In this document: positions 36,290 to 47,060 of the stretch, piece by piece
Numbering within the stretch: the first letter of the stretch is position 1
Layout: every line of letters starts with the position of its first letter
Assembly: GCA_902702965.1 (NCBI GenBank)
Contig: CACRXP010000031.1
Coordinates: forward strand, 2,118,277-2,182,276
From: Spirometra erinaceieuropaei
Taxonomy: Eukaryota; Platyhelminthes; Cestoda; Diphyllobothriidea; Diphyllobothriidae
DNA length: 64,000 nucleotides
Direction of reading: 5' to 3'
Program-made: the position numbers and the translations under genes
Notes under the pieces: model-generated
What the model saw: only the letters and a program-made list of their open reading frames with translations
Databases searched by the model: none
Told to the model about the DNA's origin: nothing

Positions 36290-37650
36290 GCTTGTCATTT
36301 ATCTGCTTGACAGATTGTACAATTCAACTCAATATGCATCCTTTAAGATAATCGCCTGAACATTGCTCATTCTGGTCAGAGAGACCCAGAAGCACACCTA
36401 CTTCGAGCTCCGGACTGGAATCCATCTAACTACCTTCCATAGTTTAAACAGGATGCCGACGCACCGACTGGTGACGACAGGGTTGACTGTCACTTGACAT
36501 CAGAGGTCTGCGTTGTACCTTTCCTCGGATCTTAAGACCACCCTGCCCAAAACTGGTTCCCTTTGACAATTACGCCAAAGGACCTCCCAAAGGGTACGTC
36601 GTAGCAACCGACTGGCTAGGATCACTCCGCTTCAGCTCCTTCCCTCACATGAAATTTCGCCTCCTCTTATGGGCGGTCTCGAGCACTTCAAACACTACCA
36701 CCCAAAACGGCGTTCCATGAACAAACATTTCTCATCTCCCGCCGGTCCCCCTGCTATACTCCTTTACCTCCCACTCATTTTAGTTTTTTACCAAAGCCTT
36801 ACGTGATTTTATTGCCTTCAGATTTACCATTTAAACGCGTGTTTCGCCCGAACAAAGTTAAAACCGTTCAGAAAAGATTTGTAAGACGACTGATATATTT
36901 CCACGTCTTGTAGCTTTCTTGTGAGTTGTTCCATGCGATAGTCATTTGTCTTGTAAACCGACGTTCTTTAGACCTGTGCTCTTCAGGAAAGAGTCATTGA
37001 GATACAAACCGTTCATCAAAAAGTAGTAAATATGTTTTGTTTAAATATGCTTTCGAATATAAATAAGGACGAAACATGAAAATACTCTCTTTCACAAAAT
37101 TGCATAGCAAATCAGTGCGTTCTCAGGAATGCCGTGTATAAATATCGAATAAAATTGTAAAAAAATGATTGCCATAAAGAAACTGTGAATGATTTAAATT
37201 CTTTACGGATGTTATTTTAGAAAATGCATATACATATATGCATAATGAAATGGAACGGAACGTATACCCATCAACACTAACCCGATCCAACTTTTGTAAG
37301 CATTTTAAACGCATGAAACAAATTCGAACAAGTCCAGCGGAATCAATGGTGACGCCATTCGCAGACAATATTGGAAAATTTAAAACTCGGTGTCGACTAA
37401 CAGATTCATTTATTTAATCTTCGAACTGCACGCACTGTTTTAAAGAAGCCTATAACGACCTTGCAATATGAAAATAATCGATCTCAATATCCTAGTAGTC
37501 AAACTAGCAGAATGGGAATGACTGAGATCAGTCAGAGCACACCAGATAATCAGCCCATTTGAACTTTTCGATAAATGTTTTGCAAACGTGTTTACCAAAC
37601 AGTTGTGAAGAACAAAAGTTACTGAAGTAAATGCAGGTAAATTTTAATCT
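36290..37650. other. no recognisable feature
   Basis: Includes a pyrimidine-rich, GC-richer stretch at 36,380-36,790 without a long open frame, then AT-rich sequence. A 60-codon minus-strand frame just upstream (36,101-36,283) has no motif. Confidence 0.4.
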
Positions 37651-37653
37651 CAG

Positions 37654-37801
37654 GATCCATTGTGATAATTTGGCTACCCTTAGTGTATTTCGGGACAGGT
37701 TGTAGGAACGAAGTGATGCTTGTGGTGGGATTACTGGGGCAGACGATATGTATCATGTTAGCAGTCGCCGAGGAGTGGCAGAAATTCAGACTGAATACGA
37801 C
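37654..37801 (+). CDS. candidate exon, MFS-transporter-like helix
   Basis: Acceptor-like border (ttttaatctcag) followed by an open segment of 148 bases with a possible donor (gtatgc) at 37,802. The peptide begins with a hydrophobic stretch (VIIWLPLVYFGTG), then a charged turn (CRNE), then a second hydrophobic stretch (VMLVVGLLGQTICIMLAVA) and EEWQKF. This two-helix-with-charged-loop layout resembles middle segments of major facilitator transporters such as the SLC46 group. That is a pattern resemblance only, with no diagnostic motif visible. The frame stays open 15 codons past the proposed donor. Helices would lie in a membrane if real. Confidence 0.3.
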
Positions 37802-37942
37802 GTATGCGTCAGACGTTTTGCTTTTTTATTTATTTTTGTTACAATAGCCATTTACTACTGCTACAGAAATGCATGGCTATGAATATCCGTTTTGTCAGGC
37901 GAGTAAAAAGGCGATGTTTCCCTTATCTGTATTACGACGAAC

Positions 37943-38245
37943 ATGACAACATTTTTTCAAATGGGTTGCGCGAGAAACTTTCCACAGTACATTAGGCAAA
38001 CGCCTATAGTTACGGCCCTTACCATCAAAGTCAAAAACGCTTTGATGTTTGGCATTAAGCACTACAAAACTGGCGCACGCGAATGCTTTCTGGGAAGAGG
38101 TTTTTATGAAACTTGTCTGGTCGAGAGAACAGCTAAAAGGAACACACGTTTTAAAACTTATGGCTGCGTGCACAAGTACGGCAACGGAGCCTGCATAAAG
38201 GATTTCTTGAGTCGTGCTCAAGCTAAGTGTCCGATAAACAAGTAA
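37943..38245 (+). CDS. open frame of 100 codons, Cys-containing basic peptide
   Basis: ATG-initiated frame of 100 codons with six Cys and many Lys/Arg, 140 bases after the preceding candidate exon. No signal peptide is apparent and no family is recognised. A 124-codon frame overlaps it on the other strand (37,895-38,269), which weakens the case for either. Listed because it is among the longest ATG frames outside known repeats; chance is the more likely explanation. Confidence 0.12.
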   Translation: MTTFFQMGCARNFPQYIRQTPIVTALTIKVKNALMFGIKHYKTGARECFLGRGFYETCLVERTAKRNTRFKTYGCVHKYGNGACIKDFLSRAQAKCPINK

Positions 38246-38419
38246 ATGATGACGAAATCTGCCTACCACGGCTAGTGTGTCAACTGTGGTCTGGTAGAGT
38301 TAAGGGAAGATTGCATTTTTATGCAGTCATGATATGCATAAGCACTTTTTCTTTGGGGAATATGTGCTCACTTATTGACAAATTGTCTGCTAAGGGCCAA
38401 GTAAATACTCTGTCACGGT

Positions 38420-38620
38420 GCGCCGTGAGTACATCGATACAAACACGGCGGTGAGTTCCAGATCACTGGAGCGAGTGTTCCATGCGCCTGGCAGTCCAGA
38501 TTCAGACCCGAGCAGACAATCGAAGACAGAATCCATCACCTTTATCCGATAACGTCTCTGATGATGTGTTCGACCGTGAATCCGAAACGTCCGGCGTCCA
38601 CTTCTTATTGTACGAATTCT
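38420..38620 (+). repeat. family D, both orientations close together
   Basis: Plus signature at 38,557-38,605: CTGATGA, GTGTTC..GAATCC, GAAACGTCCGGCGTC. Upstream at 38,432-38,475 the tail of the family (tacatcgatacaaac..gagttccag..cactgg) is present in the opposite orientation. The two pieces are therefore an inverted pair about 80 bases apart. Confidence 0.6.
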
Positions 38621-38769
38621 TGTGGCCCGCCGCATCTGCTCGGCAGCTGAATTTCGAAGAGTCTACTACTGTCGCAGCAATTACAGTCCTGTTAAACACT
38701 TGTTATGTTTAAAATTGAAAACGAGGGCAGCGAGTGGTTCCGCACTGCCAGACTTCTCTGTTTATAGGG

Positions 38770-38996
38770 GTTGAGGTCACAATACGACTGTCAGCATGGT
38801 GACTGTAGAGACGGTGACTCGCGTGTTAACTAGTTTGTAGTTATGGCAGACTTGCGCTACATTTACCGCACCCTCTTCTCCTCGCTCACCTGGTTCCGAT
38901 GTCAGAACACAGTCAGCAAGACCAGAGACAGGATCGGGCGCAGGTGATTGGCTCTGCCCGAGACCGCTGTTACGCGTGCCGCCACACCCCAAATAA
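38770..38996 (-). repeat. family C repeat, minus copy
   Basis: Reverse complement reads ggcacgcgtaac, ccaatcacctgcgc, ctctggtcttgctgac, gttctgacat, gtagcgcaagtctgcc, caaactagttaac, gcgagtcaccgtctctacagtcacc. Same word order as the other copies. Confidence 0.6.
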
Positions 38997-39540
38997 GAAA
39001 GTATAACTTTTTGTGCGACAATATGGTCACAAATATCATATCCGGATTATCTGTACACCTGACGTTTCAGATATTCTGGCGTTTTAGAAAAGTAAATACG
39101 TCAACAGGACAAAATACTAGCCTCAACTCACATCTGAATACTTGCAGCTGGGGATATAACTGCCTATAGGGGAAAAGTTGGAATTACTGCGGTAAATGAA
39201 ACAGTAAAACGTTGCATCCGCGAGAGAATGGTAATGTGCGCTACGCTGTTATTTTCATGTCTTCTTTGTCGTAGTGAAGTAATTACCGCATTTCATTGCA
39301 GTATTTGGCGTTGTGCATGCGTCATAACAAAATGTAGATTTTTTGCATAAATGGCTTCAAAATCGTCGTAGCGATCCATGGGACACCTGGCCGTTTAAGA
39401 GGGAACTGACTGACAACGAGATCAGCTAATTATCTTCATGAGCATTTACACCAGCGTCGGAAGGAGGTTCGATCTGCAATCGCTCTAAGGGTGTAATTTA
39501 CCGAACGTTCTGTCCGACAATGCACGGTATTACACCCAGC
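38997..39540. other. no recognisable feature
   Basis: Spacer between family C and a MITE; one 73-codon frame reading out of the repeat. Confidence 0.4.
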
Positions 39541-39542
39541 TA

Positions 39543-40537
39543 CAGTAGATGTGCTAACTCATGAAATGTCAACCAAAATTTCGAAATGCGTTCTCGTTTT
39601 GAAAAGGTAATTTAAGTGGTGTTGTAAAACTAATCATGATGCAGCATAAATCTATAATGATCCAGTTACCTCAGGGTGTCGGCTTTCGAAAGAATTTATT
39701 TTCGGCTGCATGCAAAACCTATACACTGCAAAAATGACTACATAAGAAGCATGCAATTTTCTCATTGATTTTCGATGCCCTGTGAAAATTCAATCATATT
39801 TTATGGAAAGCATGCATAAAAATATTCATTCTTTTACTTATTCGGTGGAAAATCACGTCGTCTTTCAATTTCATACTCAAAAGAAGAGTATAATTCGGTT
39901 TTAAAAAACTTTTCTAATTCCCGAATAATTTTGAACCCGACCTGCTGTTACACTTGCATTCAGGGCTTCAAAACAACAAGCGGCATATTTTCCATGTACG
40001 GAATACCATGCATTTCTCTACGGTGTCAAGAGGAGACCATATGAGGTTCATAAAATTAAGCAGTGGATTTGGGCAATATTGTTAACTTTACAAGCCACAT
40101 GCGTATATGCAGATACATGACGCTTCATGAACGGCCATTTAACGGTATTAAAAAATCTCGCAGTTAGAAACTTTTTTAAAACCGAATGATACTGTTCTTT
40201 TGAGTATGACACTGGAAGAAGATGTGATGTTCTGCCGACTAAGTAAAAGAATGAATATTTTTATGCATGCTTTCCATGAAATATAAATAAATTTTCAAGG
40301 TCATCGAAAATTAATGAGAAAATTGCATACTACTTATGTAGTCATTTTTTGCAGAGTATAGATCCTGCATGCAGCTGAAAATAATTTCTTTCGAAAGCCG
40401 GCACCTTGAAATAACTGGATAATTATAGAATTATGCTGCATCATGATTAGTTTTACAACACTATTTAAATTACCTTTTCAAAACGAGAACGCATTTCGAA
40501 ATTTTGGTTGATATTTCATAAGTTAGCACATATACTG
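39543..40537. repeat. foldback MITE copy 7, subfamily A
   Basis: TA-flanked (39,541-39,542; 40,538-40,539). Ends CAGTAGATGTGCTAACTC and agttagcacatatactg. The uninterrupted sequence ataatgatccagttacc at about 39,655 is the empty-site counterpart of the PLE insertion in the 57-59 kb MITE. Confidence 0.85.
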
Positions 40538-40539
40538 TA

Positions 40540-41635
40540 CGTGTTTCATCATTGCGCATGACAGATAGATGTCAGAGGCGTTGTATATATTTATTCAAAA
40601 AATTTTCAACGGACGACAGGGTTAGTCATGTAGTCCAGAAAATTGAATAAAACGGTGTTTTTCGCCTTCCTACCCCAATGTCATCCGCTACCCTCATTCG
40701 CCTGTGAAATGTACAAGTCAGAATAATATGACAAACCCCACAGAAATAGGGGAAGACTGCGCCATCCAAAAAATTTACACGGACCCGCCAGTAGTCCCTC
40801 CACTTGACCAAATGCAGTTGCAACCAGTAAATACAATCACTGACCAATCTAATGGAATCTTGACCGCAATTCTGAATGGCAGTTTTAATTAGGAATGATT
40901 ATTTAAGTGATGTTTTGGTACAAAATGACGTAAAGCATAATCACAGGATAAATCAGTCAACGTTTAAAAGCCTTCTTTTCCCACCGCATAAGATAAAAAT
41001 TGTTATTTGAATAGCGTTAGTTTTTTTACTGTATCCGATGTCCTAACATAACATTAATACTTAACCAGAAATATGGCCTGCCATGGGCACTGGATAGAAA
41101 TGCTGTCTTCTGCAAGCATTATACTAACAGAGGGGAAATAGTATGATTTTAAAAGTTTTCCGATGATCAAATAATTTAGAATCCAATCAGTCGTAACATA
41201 TGTTTTTGAGGTATACATTGGACAAGCTGCATTATTTTCAAGTAAAGAGGAAACCACCATTCACGCATGCAATCAAAAGTTGCAAACCATGGCTCACAAA
41301 ACACTACGATCGATTTGAACCATGCTACATACTTCATATAGAACGTTAATAAAGGAATGTTTACGACGAAACTTAAGATAGCAATTAAAAAATATTAGAA
41401 AATATCGTCTCTAAAAATTATTGATATCAGTACACACACGTTCTTTGACGAGATATCTTTTGCTGCAAAATGAATATAATAAGGTATATTTTTATTATAT
41501 TTTCCATAAAAGCTATGTGCATTTAAAAACGTATCAAAAAGGCGTGGAAAAACACATTTTACCCAAAAATAACTTTTATATGTGTTTGCAGGAGATTGGA
41601 AAGAGTTTCAATCAAAAACCTCTACCTTCTCATAA
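40540..41635. other. no recognisable feature
   Basis: AT-rich; overlapping short frames at 40,626-40,892 and a 72-codon frame at 41,421-41,639, none with motifs. Confidence 0.4.
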
Positions 41636-41639
41636 CTAA

Positions 41640-41757
41640 ACTGCCTCGGAATTCGCTTAGTGGTAGTCAGTATTACAACCCCACTTAAAGCGACCCATCC
41701 TAAATAAAACGAATTTCGAGATCATGGTTAGCATTTCATACGACTGGTCGCCGACTT
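41640..41757. repeat. partial foldback MITE, subfamily B right end
   Basis: gtattacaaccccacttaaag, then aatttcgagatcatggttagcatttcatacgactggtcgccgac: terminal 110 bases of a subfamily B right arm, diverged. Confidence 0.5.
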
Positions 41758-42785
41758 TAAGGCTTAAACTTCATAACCAGCAAGTCCCCCAACATAAACT
41801 CCAACAAATAATTTCCTACGGTTCTCAGACCGATTGTTATAAATTTAATAATGTTCCCGTGTAAAAGCGCAGACGTTTTGTTCAGCAAATAACGAGGTCA
41901 TCACGGTAATTCCATTATCCCGAGCGTCCAAGAGCCTTTGTCATATTTTTCCTTTTCAAGGTACAGAATTATATTTTATTTTCTGAGAAGTTCGAAGATC
42001 ACTGTAGGATTTTAGCTTGGAAAAAAAACCGAATTACTTGCCATATCCTGCAGCTCAACTTTTGGGATCAAAACTGGTAAAAAAGCCTTTTTACCATTTT
42101 GTTTGAATTCTTCTCTTATTACTTAACAGCAAAGAGGTTTTAGAATTGCGGGAATTCAGGAGGAGATATGTGACCGTTTTCCCTGTCTCATCACAAAAGA
42201 TGGGTCAAAACTGATCCTAAAACAAATTTCGCAACTTTCGTCGTTTAAACCTACACAGTGCAGTGTCTTGCATAGTGTGTTGCGATTGAGTTTCATTTTT
42301 CGAATTAAACAGACCAAAAGCCAGCTATCTGCGATGACTAATCACTTAAACCGAGCTTTCATAGGCCTTTGAAGCAATAAATGCGAAAGTGCTCTTCTAA
42401 AGATATCTGAGTACGGCATAATTTTGTGATGCGAACCGCAGAAACAAATGTCAAGACCACTTTATTAAACGTGTCCAGCGGACGTTTTAAGAGGAAGGCA
42501 GATGCCTTTCGTAAAAGACGAGTGAGACGGTAGGTATGTTAAGGTTGATAACCTTTTGCGTAGCTAAATGTAGAAACCTGACTCATAGCCATTGGCTTTA
42601 TATCTTTATACCTAACAGTGAACGGCATAAGCAAAAAATTATCAAGCACAAAATTGTTCATTAAACTATGAACGTCTCCTCTGCACGGCGTTCAATCTTT
42701 AAGCATAAATAATTAGCGTCCCGTCTAAAAGTTCATTGTGCGGCGCAAAATCGGTGGCGTCTTTGGGAAATCTTACCTCCGACTT
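41758..42785. other. no recognisable feature
   Basis: AT-rich, no open frame above 60 codons, no shared repeat found. Confidence 0.45.
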
Positions 42786-42789
42786 AACA

Positions 42790-43064
42790 TGCATGTAACT
42801 CCCTTCGAGCTCTCTAGGGTTGTTTGAATGAAGAAACACTTTTTCGCGCGCGGACTTAGGATGGTGATGGGGTAAATGCGTGCTAGTGAAGATGGCCAGT
42901 GTCCCTTCCTCTCAATTCCGCCGACCCCTTTCGAGCAACTTACCGTTACGTTCGCATCGTTCTCTCTCTCCCTCTACGCCAGCAACTCCCTCGGCCCTCC
43001 CCTGCAGTTGTCCACAGCGCTACATTCCCATCGGTTAATTAATTAGCATGTAGGTGTCGCGCTT
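42790..43064 (-). repeat. family G repeat, minus copy
   Basis: Reverse complement of the 25,080-25,352 repeat. The LINE copy begins almost exactly where it ends, so one element probably inserted at the edge of the other. Confidence 0.65.
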
Positions 43065-43065
43065 C

Positions 43066-45973
43066 CAGCCAACAACAGGACTGGTTCGACGACAACGGCG
43101 CCGCAATAAGAAATCTGCTTTCTGAGAAGAACCGCCTACATAAAGACTACGTAGATCACCCCACTGAGGATAACAAAGCTGCTTTCTGCCGCAGTCGCCG
43201 CCAGCTTCAACAACGACTTCGCGAGATGCAGGACAGCTGAACTGCTCGCAAAGCTGAGGAGATCCAAGGCTACGCGGACCGCAACGAGTGGAAGAACCTC
43301 TTCTCTGCGATCAAAGCTGTCTATGGTCCGCCGACGAAGGGCACTGCTCCTCTCCTCAGCGCCGACGGTAGCACTCTCCTGACTGAGAGGACGCAAATTC
43401 TACAGCGATGGGCCGAGCATTTCCGAGGCGTCCTCAATCGCCCCTCCGCCATCTCCGATGCTGCCGCAAGTGGAGACCAACATGGACCTCAACCTCCCAC
43501 CATCTCTCCAGGAAACCATCAGGGCCGTGCAGCAGCTCTCCAGCGGGAAGGCACCCGGGTCGGACGCAATTCCTGCTGAGGTCTACAAGCACGGAGGTCC
43601 CCAACTCATGGACCGCCTGACTGCGCTCTTCCAGGAGATGTGGCGTCAAGGCAAAGTACCGCAAGATTTCTAGGACGCAACAATCGTGCACCTATACAAG
43701 CGAAAAGGGAACCGCCAAATCTACGATAATCACCGCGGCATCTCCTTGCTGAACATCGCCGGGGAGATCTTCGCTCGCATCCGTCTCAACCGCCTCAATA
43801 ACCATCTCGAACAGGGCCTTTTGCCGGAAAGCCAATGCGGCTTCCGTCGTCATCGTGGGACCACGGATACGATCTTCGCTGCTTGTCAACTTCAGGAGAA
43901 GTGCCAGGAGATGCGGACTCACCTGTACTATAGCTTCGTGGACCTGACGAAAGCCTTCGACACGGTGAATCGTAAAGGACTGTGGAAGGTCATGTAGAAA
44001 TTCGGCTGTCCGGAGCGATTCACTCAGATGGTACGTCAGCTGCACGACGGTATGATAGCGCAAATCACGGACAACGGAGCCGTCTCAAAGGCATTCGCAG
44101 TGACCAATGGAGTGAAGCAGGGGTGCATGCTGGCGCCTACCTTCTTCAGTCTTATGTTCTCTGCCATGCTGACGTACCCCTATCGTGATGAGCACCCCGG
44201 GATCCGCATCGCCTACAGGACGGATGGTTAACTCTTGAATCAACGACGGATGCACTTCCAATCGCGCGTATCCACAACAACCGCTCACGAACTTCTCTTC
44301 GCTGACGACTGCGCCCTGAACACCACCTCGGAAAAGGAGATGCAACGTAGCATGGACCTGTTCTCCGTCCCCTGCGAAAACTTCGGTCTGATCGTCAACA
44401 CACAGAAGACGGTGGTGATGCATCAACCGCCACCCAACTCCGCCATTCCCACCAACGCGCCGCAAAACAGCGTGACTGGGATCCAACTGCAAGTGGTGGA
44501 GAACTTCCCGTACCTGGTCATTACCCTCTCATGCAACACGAAGATCGATGACGAAGTCGCCAACAGGATCTCGAAAGCCAGCCAAGCCTTCCAAAGCACA
44601 GTTTGCAATCGTCATGGTCTTCATTTGAGCACGAAGCTGAAGATGTACAAGGCCGTCATCCTGCCGACGCTACTGTATGGCGCGGAGACCTGGACGGTGT
44701 ACACAAAGCAGGCTCGCCGTCTGAACCACTTCCACCTCAGTTGTCTTCGTCGCATCCTGAGGCTGAACTGGCAGGACCGCATCCCCGACACCGATATGTT
44801 GGAACGGACCGGAATCGTCAGCATCTACACCATGCTGAGACAAACGCAGTTGCGCTGGAGCGGCTATCTGGTGCGCAAGGACGACGGACGACTACCCAAA
44901 CGACTCTTCAACGGAGACGTCGCGACGGGTTCTCGCCGTCAAGGAGGCCAAATTCGGCGTAACAAGGATACCCTGAAGTCCACTCTGAACTGTCTGCAAA
45001 TAACACGGCCAACTGGGAAGAGCTCGCACTCGATCGACCGACATGGAGGAGGACAGTAAAGACAGGCGCTGCGGTCTACGAAGCCAACCGCATCGCTGCC
45101 TCCAAAACGAAACGCGAAGACCGCAAGTCCCATATTCGCCCAGTACGCAACGCCGCCGCACAACCGCTTCCAACGTGTCCTCGATGCCAACGAACATTCC
45201 GGGCTCGCATCAGACTTGTTGGACATCTGCGGATCAACTGCGTCCCTCGAACTGCACCAACCATCGTTCCCCCGCCCGCACATTCCTCGTCCTCTCCGCC
45301 GTCAACTACCTCTGACTACTCCACTGCCCCGCCACCCCTAACCTCCCCCTCCTCCTCCACCACCACTGCCCTTGTGAAGGCTGCTCAGACGACTGTCACT
45401 CACGCAACAACCGACAATACATCTACTGTCTTCGACTCCAGCGATGAGGATCAGGACTACAGCTGCCCTCACTGCGACCGCACCTTCATCTCACACATCG
45501 GCCTGGTCGGTCACTTGCGAATCCATCGCACAGAGATTGGCGAACCAGTGCCTGGTGCACCAACCTACACCCATCGCACTCGCCTCCACCGCCCACACTG
45601 CCCTCGCACATTCACGCATCGCATGGGTGTATTGGGCCACATGCGCATTCACGAGAGCGGAATTGACCGCAATACCGACTCATCCATCATGCCGAACCCC
45701 ACCCCCACTTAATTACCCAGCACCACCACCGCACTTCCTACAACTGACACCAAAACTACCGACTTCACCTGCCCACACTGTCCACGCACATTCACCTCAC
45801 GCATCGGCCTGGTAGGTCACTTGTAATTACATCGCACAGAGACTGGCTAACCAGAGCCTGGAGCACCAACCTACACCCACCGCATTCGCCTCCACTGCCC
45901 ACACTGCCCTCGCACTTTCACGCATCGCGTGGGTCTATTCGGCCACATGCGCATCCACGACGACCTGCGGTAG
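43066..45973 (+). pseudogene. LINE reverse transcriptase with C-terminal zinc fingers, 5'-truncated
   Basis: Non-LTR retrotransposon ORF lacking its endonuclease. In order: pre-RT segment (QDWFDD near 43,076), one stop near 43,237, a frameshift near 43,455, then the RT. Motif A (FVDLTKAFD) is at 43,935, motif B (GVKQGCMLAP) at 44,109, and the catalytic FADD at 44,298-44,309. Thumb and tail follow ([23 protein letters not shown]), with another frameshift near 45,000 and Cys/His fingers at the end. Three in-frame stops lie within the RT (43,671; 43,995; 44,229), all single-codon lesions in an otherwise continuous frame, so decay is modest. The ORF ends HDDLR then TAG at 45,971. The catalytic residues survive but the copy cannot make a full protein. 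Clade (RTE- or CR1-like) not settled by eye. Confidence 0.88.
45172..45970 (+). repeat. C2H2-like finger array of the LINE, duplicated pair
   Basis: One finger in the tail (CPRCQRTFRARIRLVGHLR, 45,175) has Cys where the last His is expected. Two fingers follow at 45,464-45,525 (CPHCDRTFISHIGLVGHLR) and 45,592-45,655 (PHCPRTFTHRMGVLGHMR), with the first Cys of the second changed to Arg. The same two-finger unit with its linker recurs at 45,767-45,960, after a stop at 45,710, with further stops. The unit length is about 300 bases, so this is a tandem duplication within the ORF. Confidence 0.75.
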
Positions 45974-46727
45974 ACAACCGCCGGTTACACCACACATCCA
46001 CACACTCCCTACCCTCCTCCACCATCACCAACTCACATCAACACTCGCCCACGCATGCACCAACTGCCACCTTCCACGCAAGTGGGAAGTGTACATCTCG
46101 ATTCGGTCCCCATGCGGCTTCGGCTGCACGAGTGACCTGAGTCTGAGACTATCCCGACATGTCGAGCGTCGTGGACAGGAAGGTTGCTGATTGACGCCCG
46201 CTCTCGGTTTACGCAGTTCGTCGCGTTGTGTGTGTGTGTTGCCTGGAGTGACGGACTGGTGGGACGAGGACGAGCTGAAGCAGTACCTTCCACGGCCCTC
46301 TCACACAAGTGAGAGACACGCCGTTCAACCCCCCTTGTGTGAAACCCTAGTATTTGTGTGTGTATGGGGGGCCAGGTCGTGCTGTGGCGCGCGCAAGCAT
46401 GGTCAGTCGACCGTGTCAGCCACCGCGCCCATTCCCCACTCCAGTTTGCTGACCAGCTCGGGCAGCGGCTGGGGTGTGGGAGTTGGAATGGAGAGTGAGG
46501 TCGACGACTCAGCGCACTTTCCTCACTATAAACAATCTGACGCGCTTGAAGATATCACGGTGCGCTAAAAGCCGTGGCTTGGAAGGTTGCCAACTGACGG
46601 GGTAACTTGGACCTCCTCCTGCACTGGTGGAGGCCTGAGAATCAGGCTGCAATGACTCCTTTTAAATGTGGCCTTTATGGTACTCCCACCACAGTGTAGG
46701 ATCCGAGTCGGGCGTTGGCGGCACGCC
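45974..46727 (+). other. LINE 3' flank, GC-rich, with GT run
   Basis: GC-rich non-coding stretch after the LINE stop. It has a (TG)n run at about 46,210-46,229, a second TG-rich run near 46,350, and a perfect inverted repeat (ctctcacac / gtgtgag type) near 46,300-46,313. Frames of 72-125 codons occur on both strands as a composition effect. The 3' end of the LINE was not located. Confidence 0.45.
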
Positions 46728-47060
46728 TAGGTGCGGCTTCGGCCGTGCCAGCTTCCAAATCTCTGTTGTGTTGGTTGAAATCCTGGTCATTTGTTGTGTG
46801 GACCAGGGGATGTGGTGTAACGCCAAGGTGAGGATCCGTCCGAGCCATCCACCTGCGGCCTCCCTCGCCTCCGGTCTTCTTTAATCTGTCTTGACACCGG
46901 GATCAGGAGGGGGAGGAGGAGAGAGTGCAGTTAGATGCAGCGCAAGTCTAGCAGCACTATAAACCCCTGCGCAAGTCACCGTCCCTGCTCCCACCGTTGC
47001 AGCTGCATCTGTGGGGCACACGGTTGACATCGTCGAAATCAACGGTTGAACTCTCAGGTG
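46728..47060 (+). repeat. family C repeat, longest copy
   Basis: Starts ggcacgcctaggtgcgg and includes a partly duplicated head: a second unit (gtaacgccaaggtgagg..ccatccacctgcgg) follows gtgtggaccagggga. The latter words also appear in the 53.5-kb copy. It ends cggttgacatcgtcgaaatc. Confidence 0.65.

Noticed and set aside
45444..45815. 123-codon frame overlapping the LINE finger region
   Set aside because: It is an alternative frame of the finger array; the Cys/His pattern belongs to the other frame.
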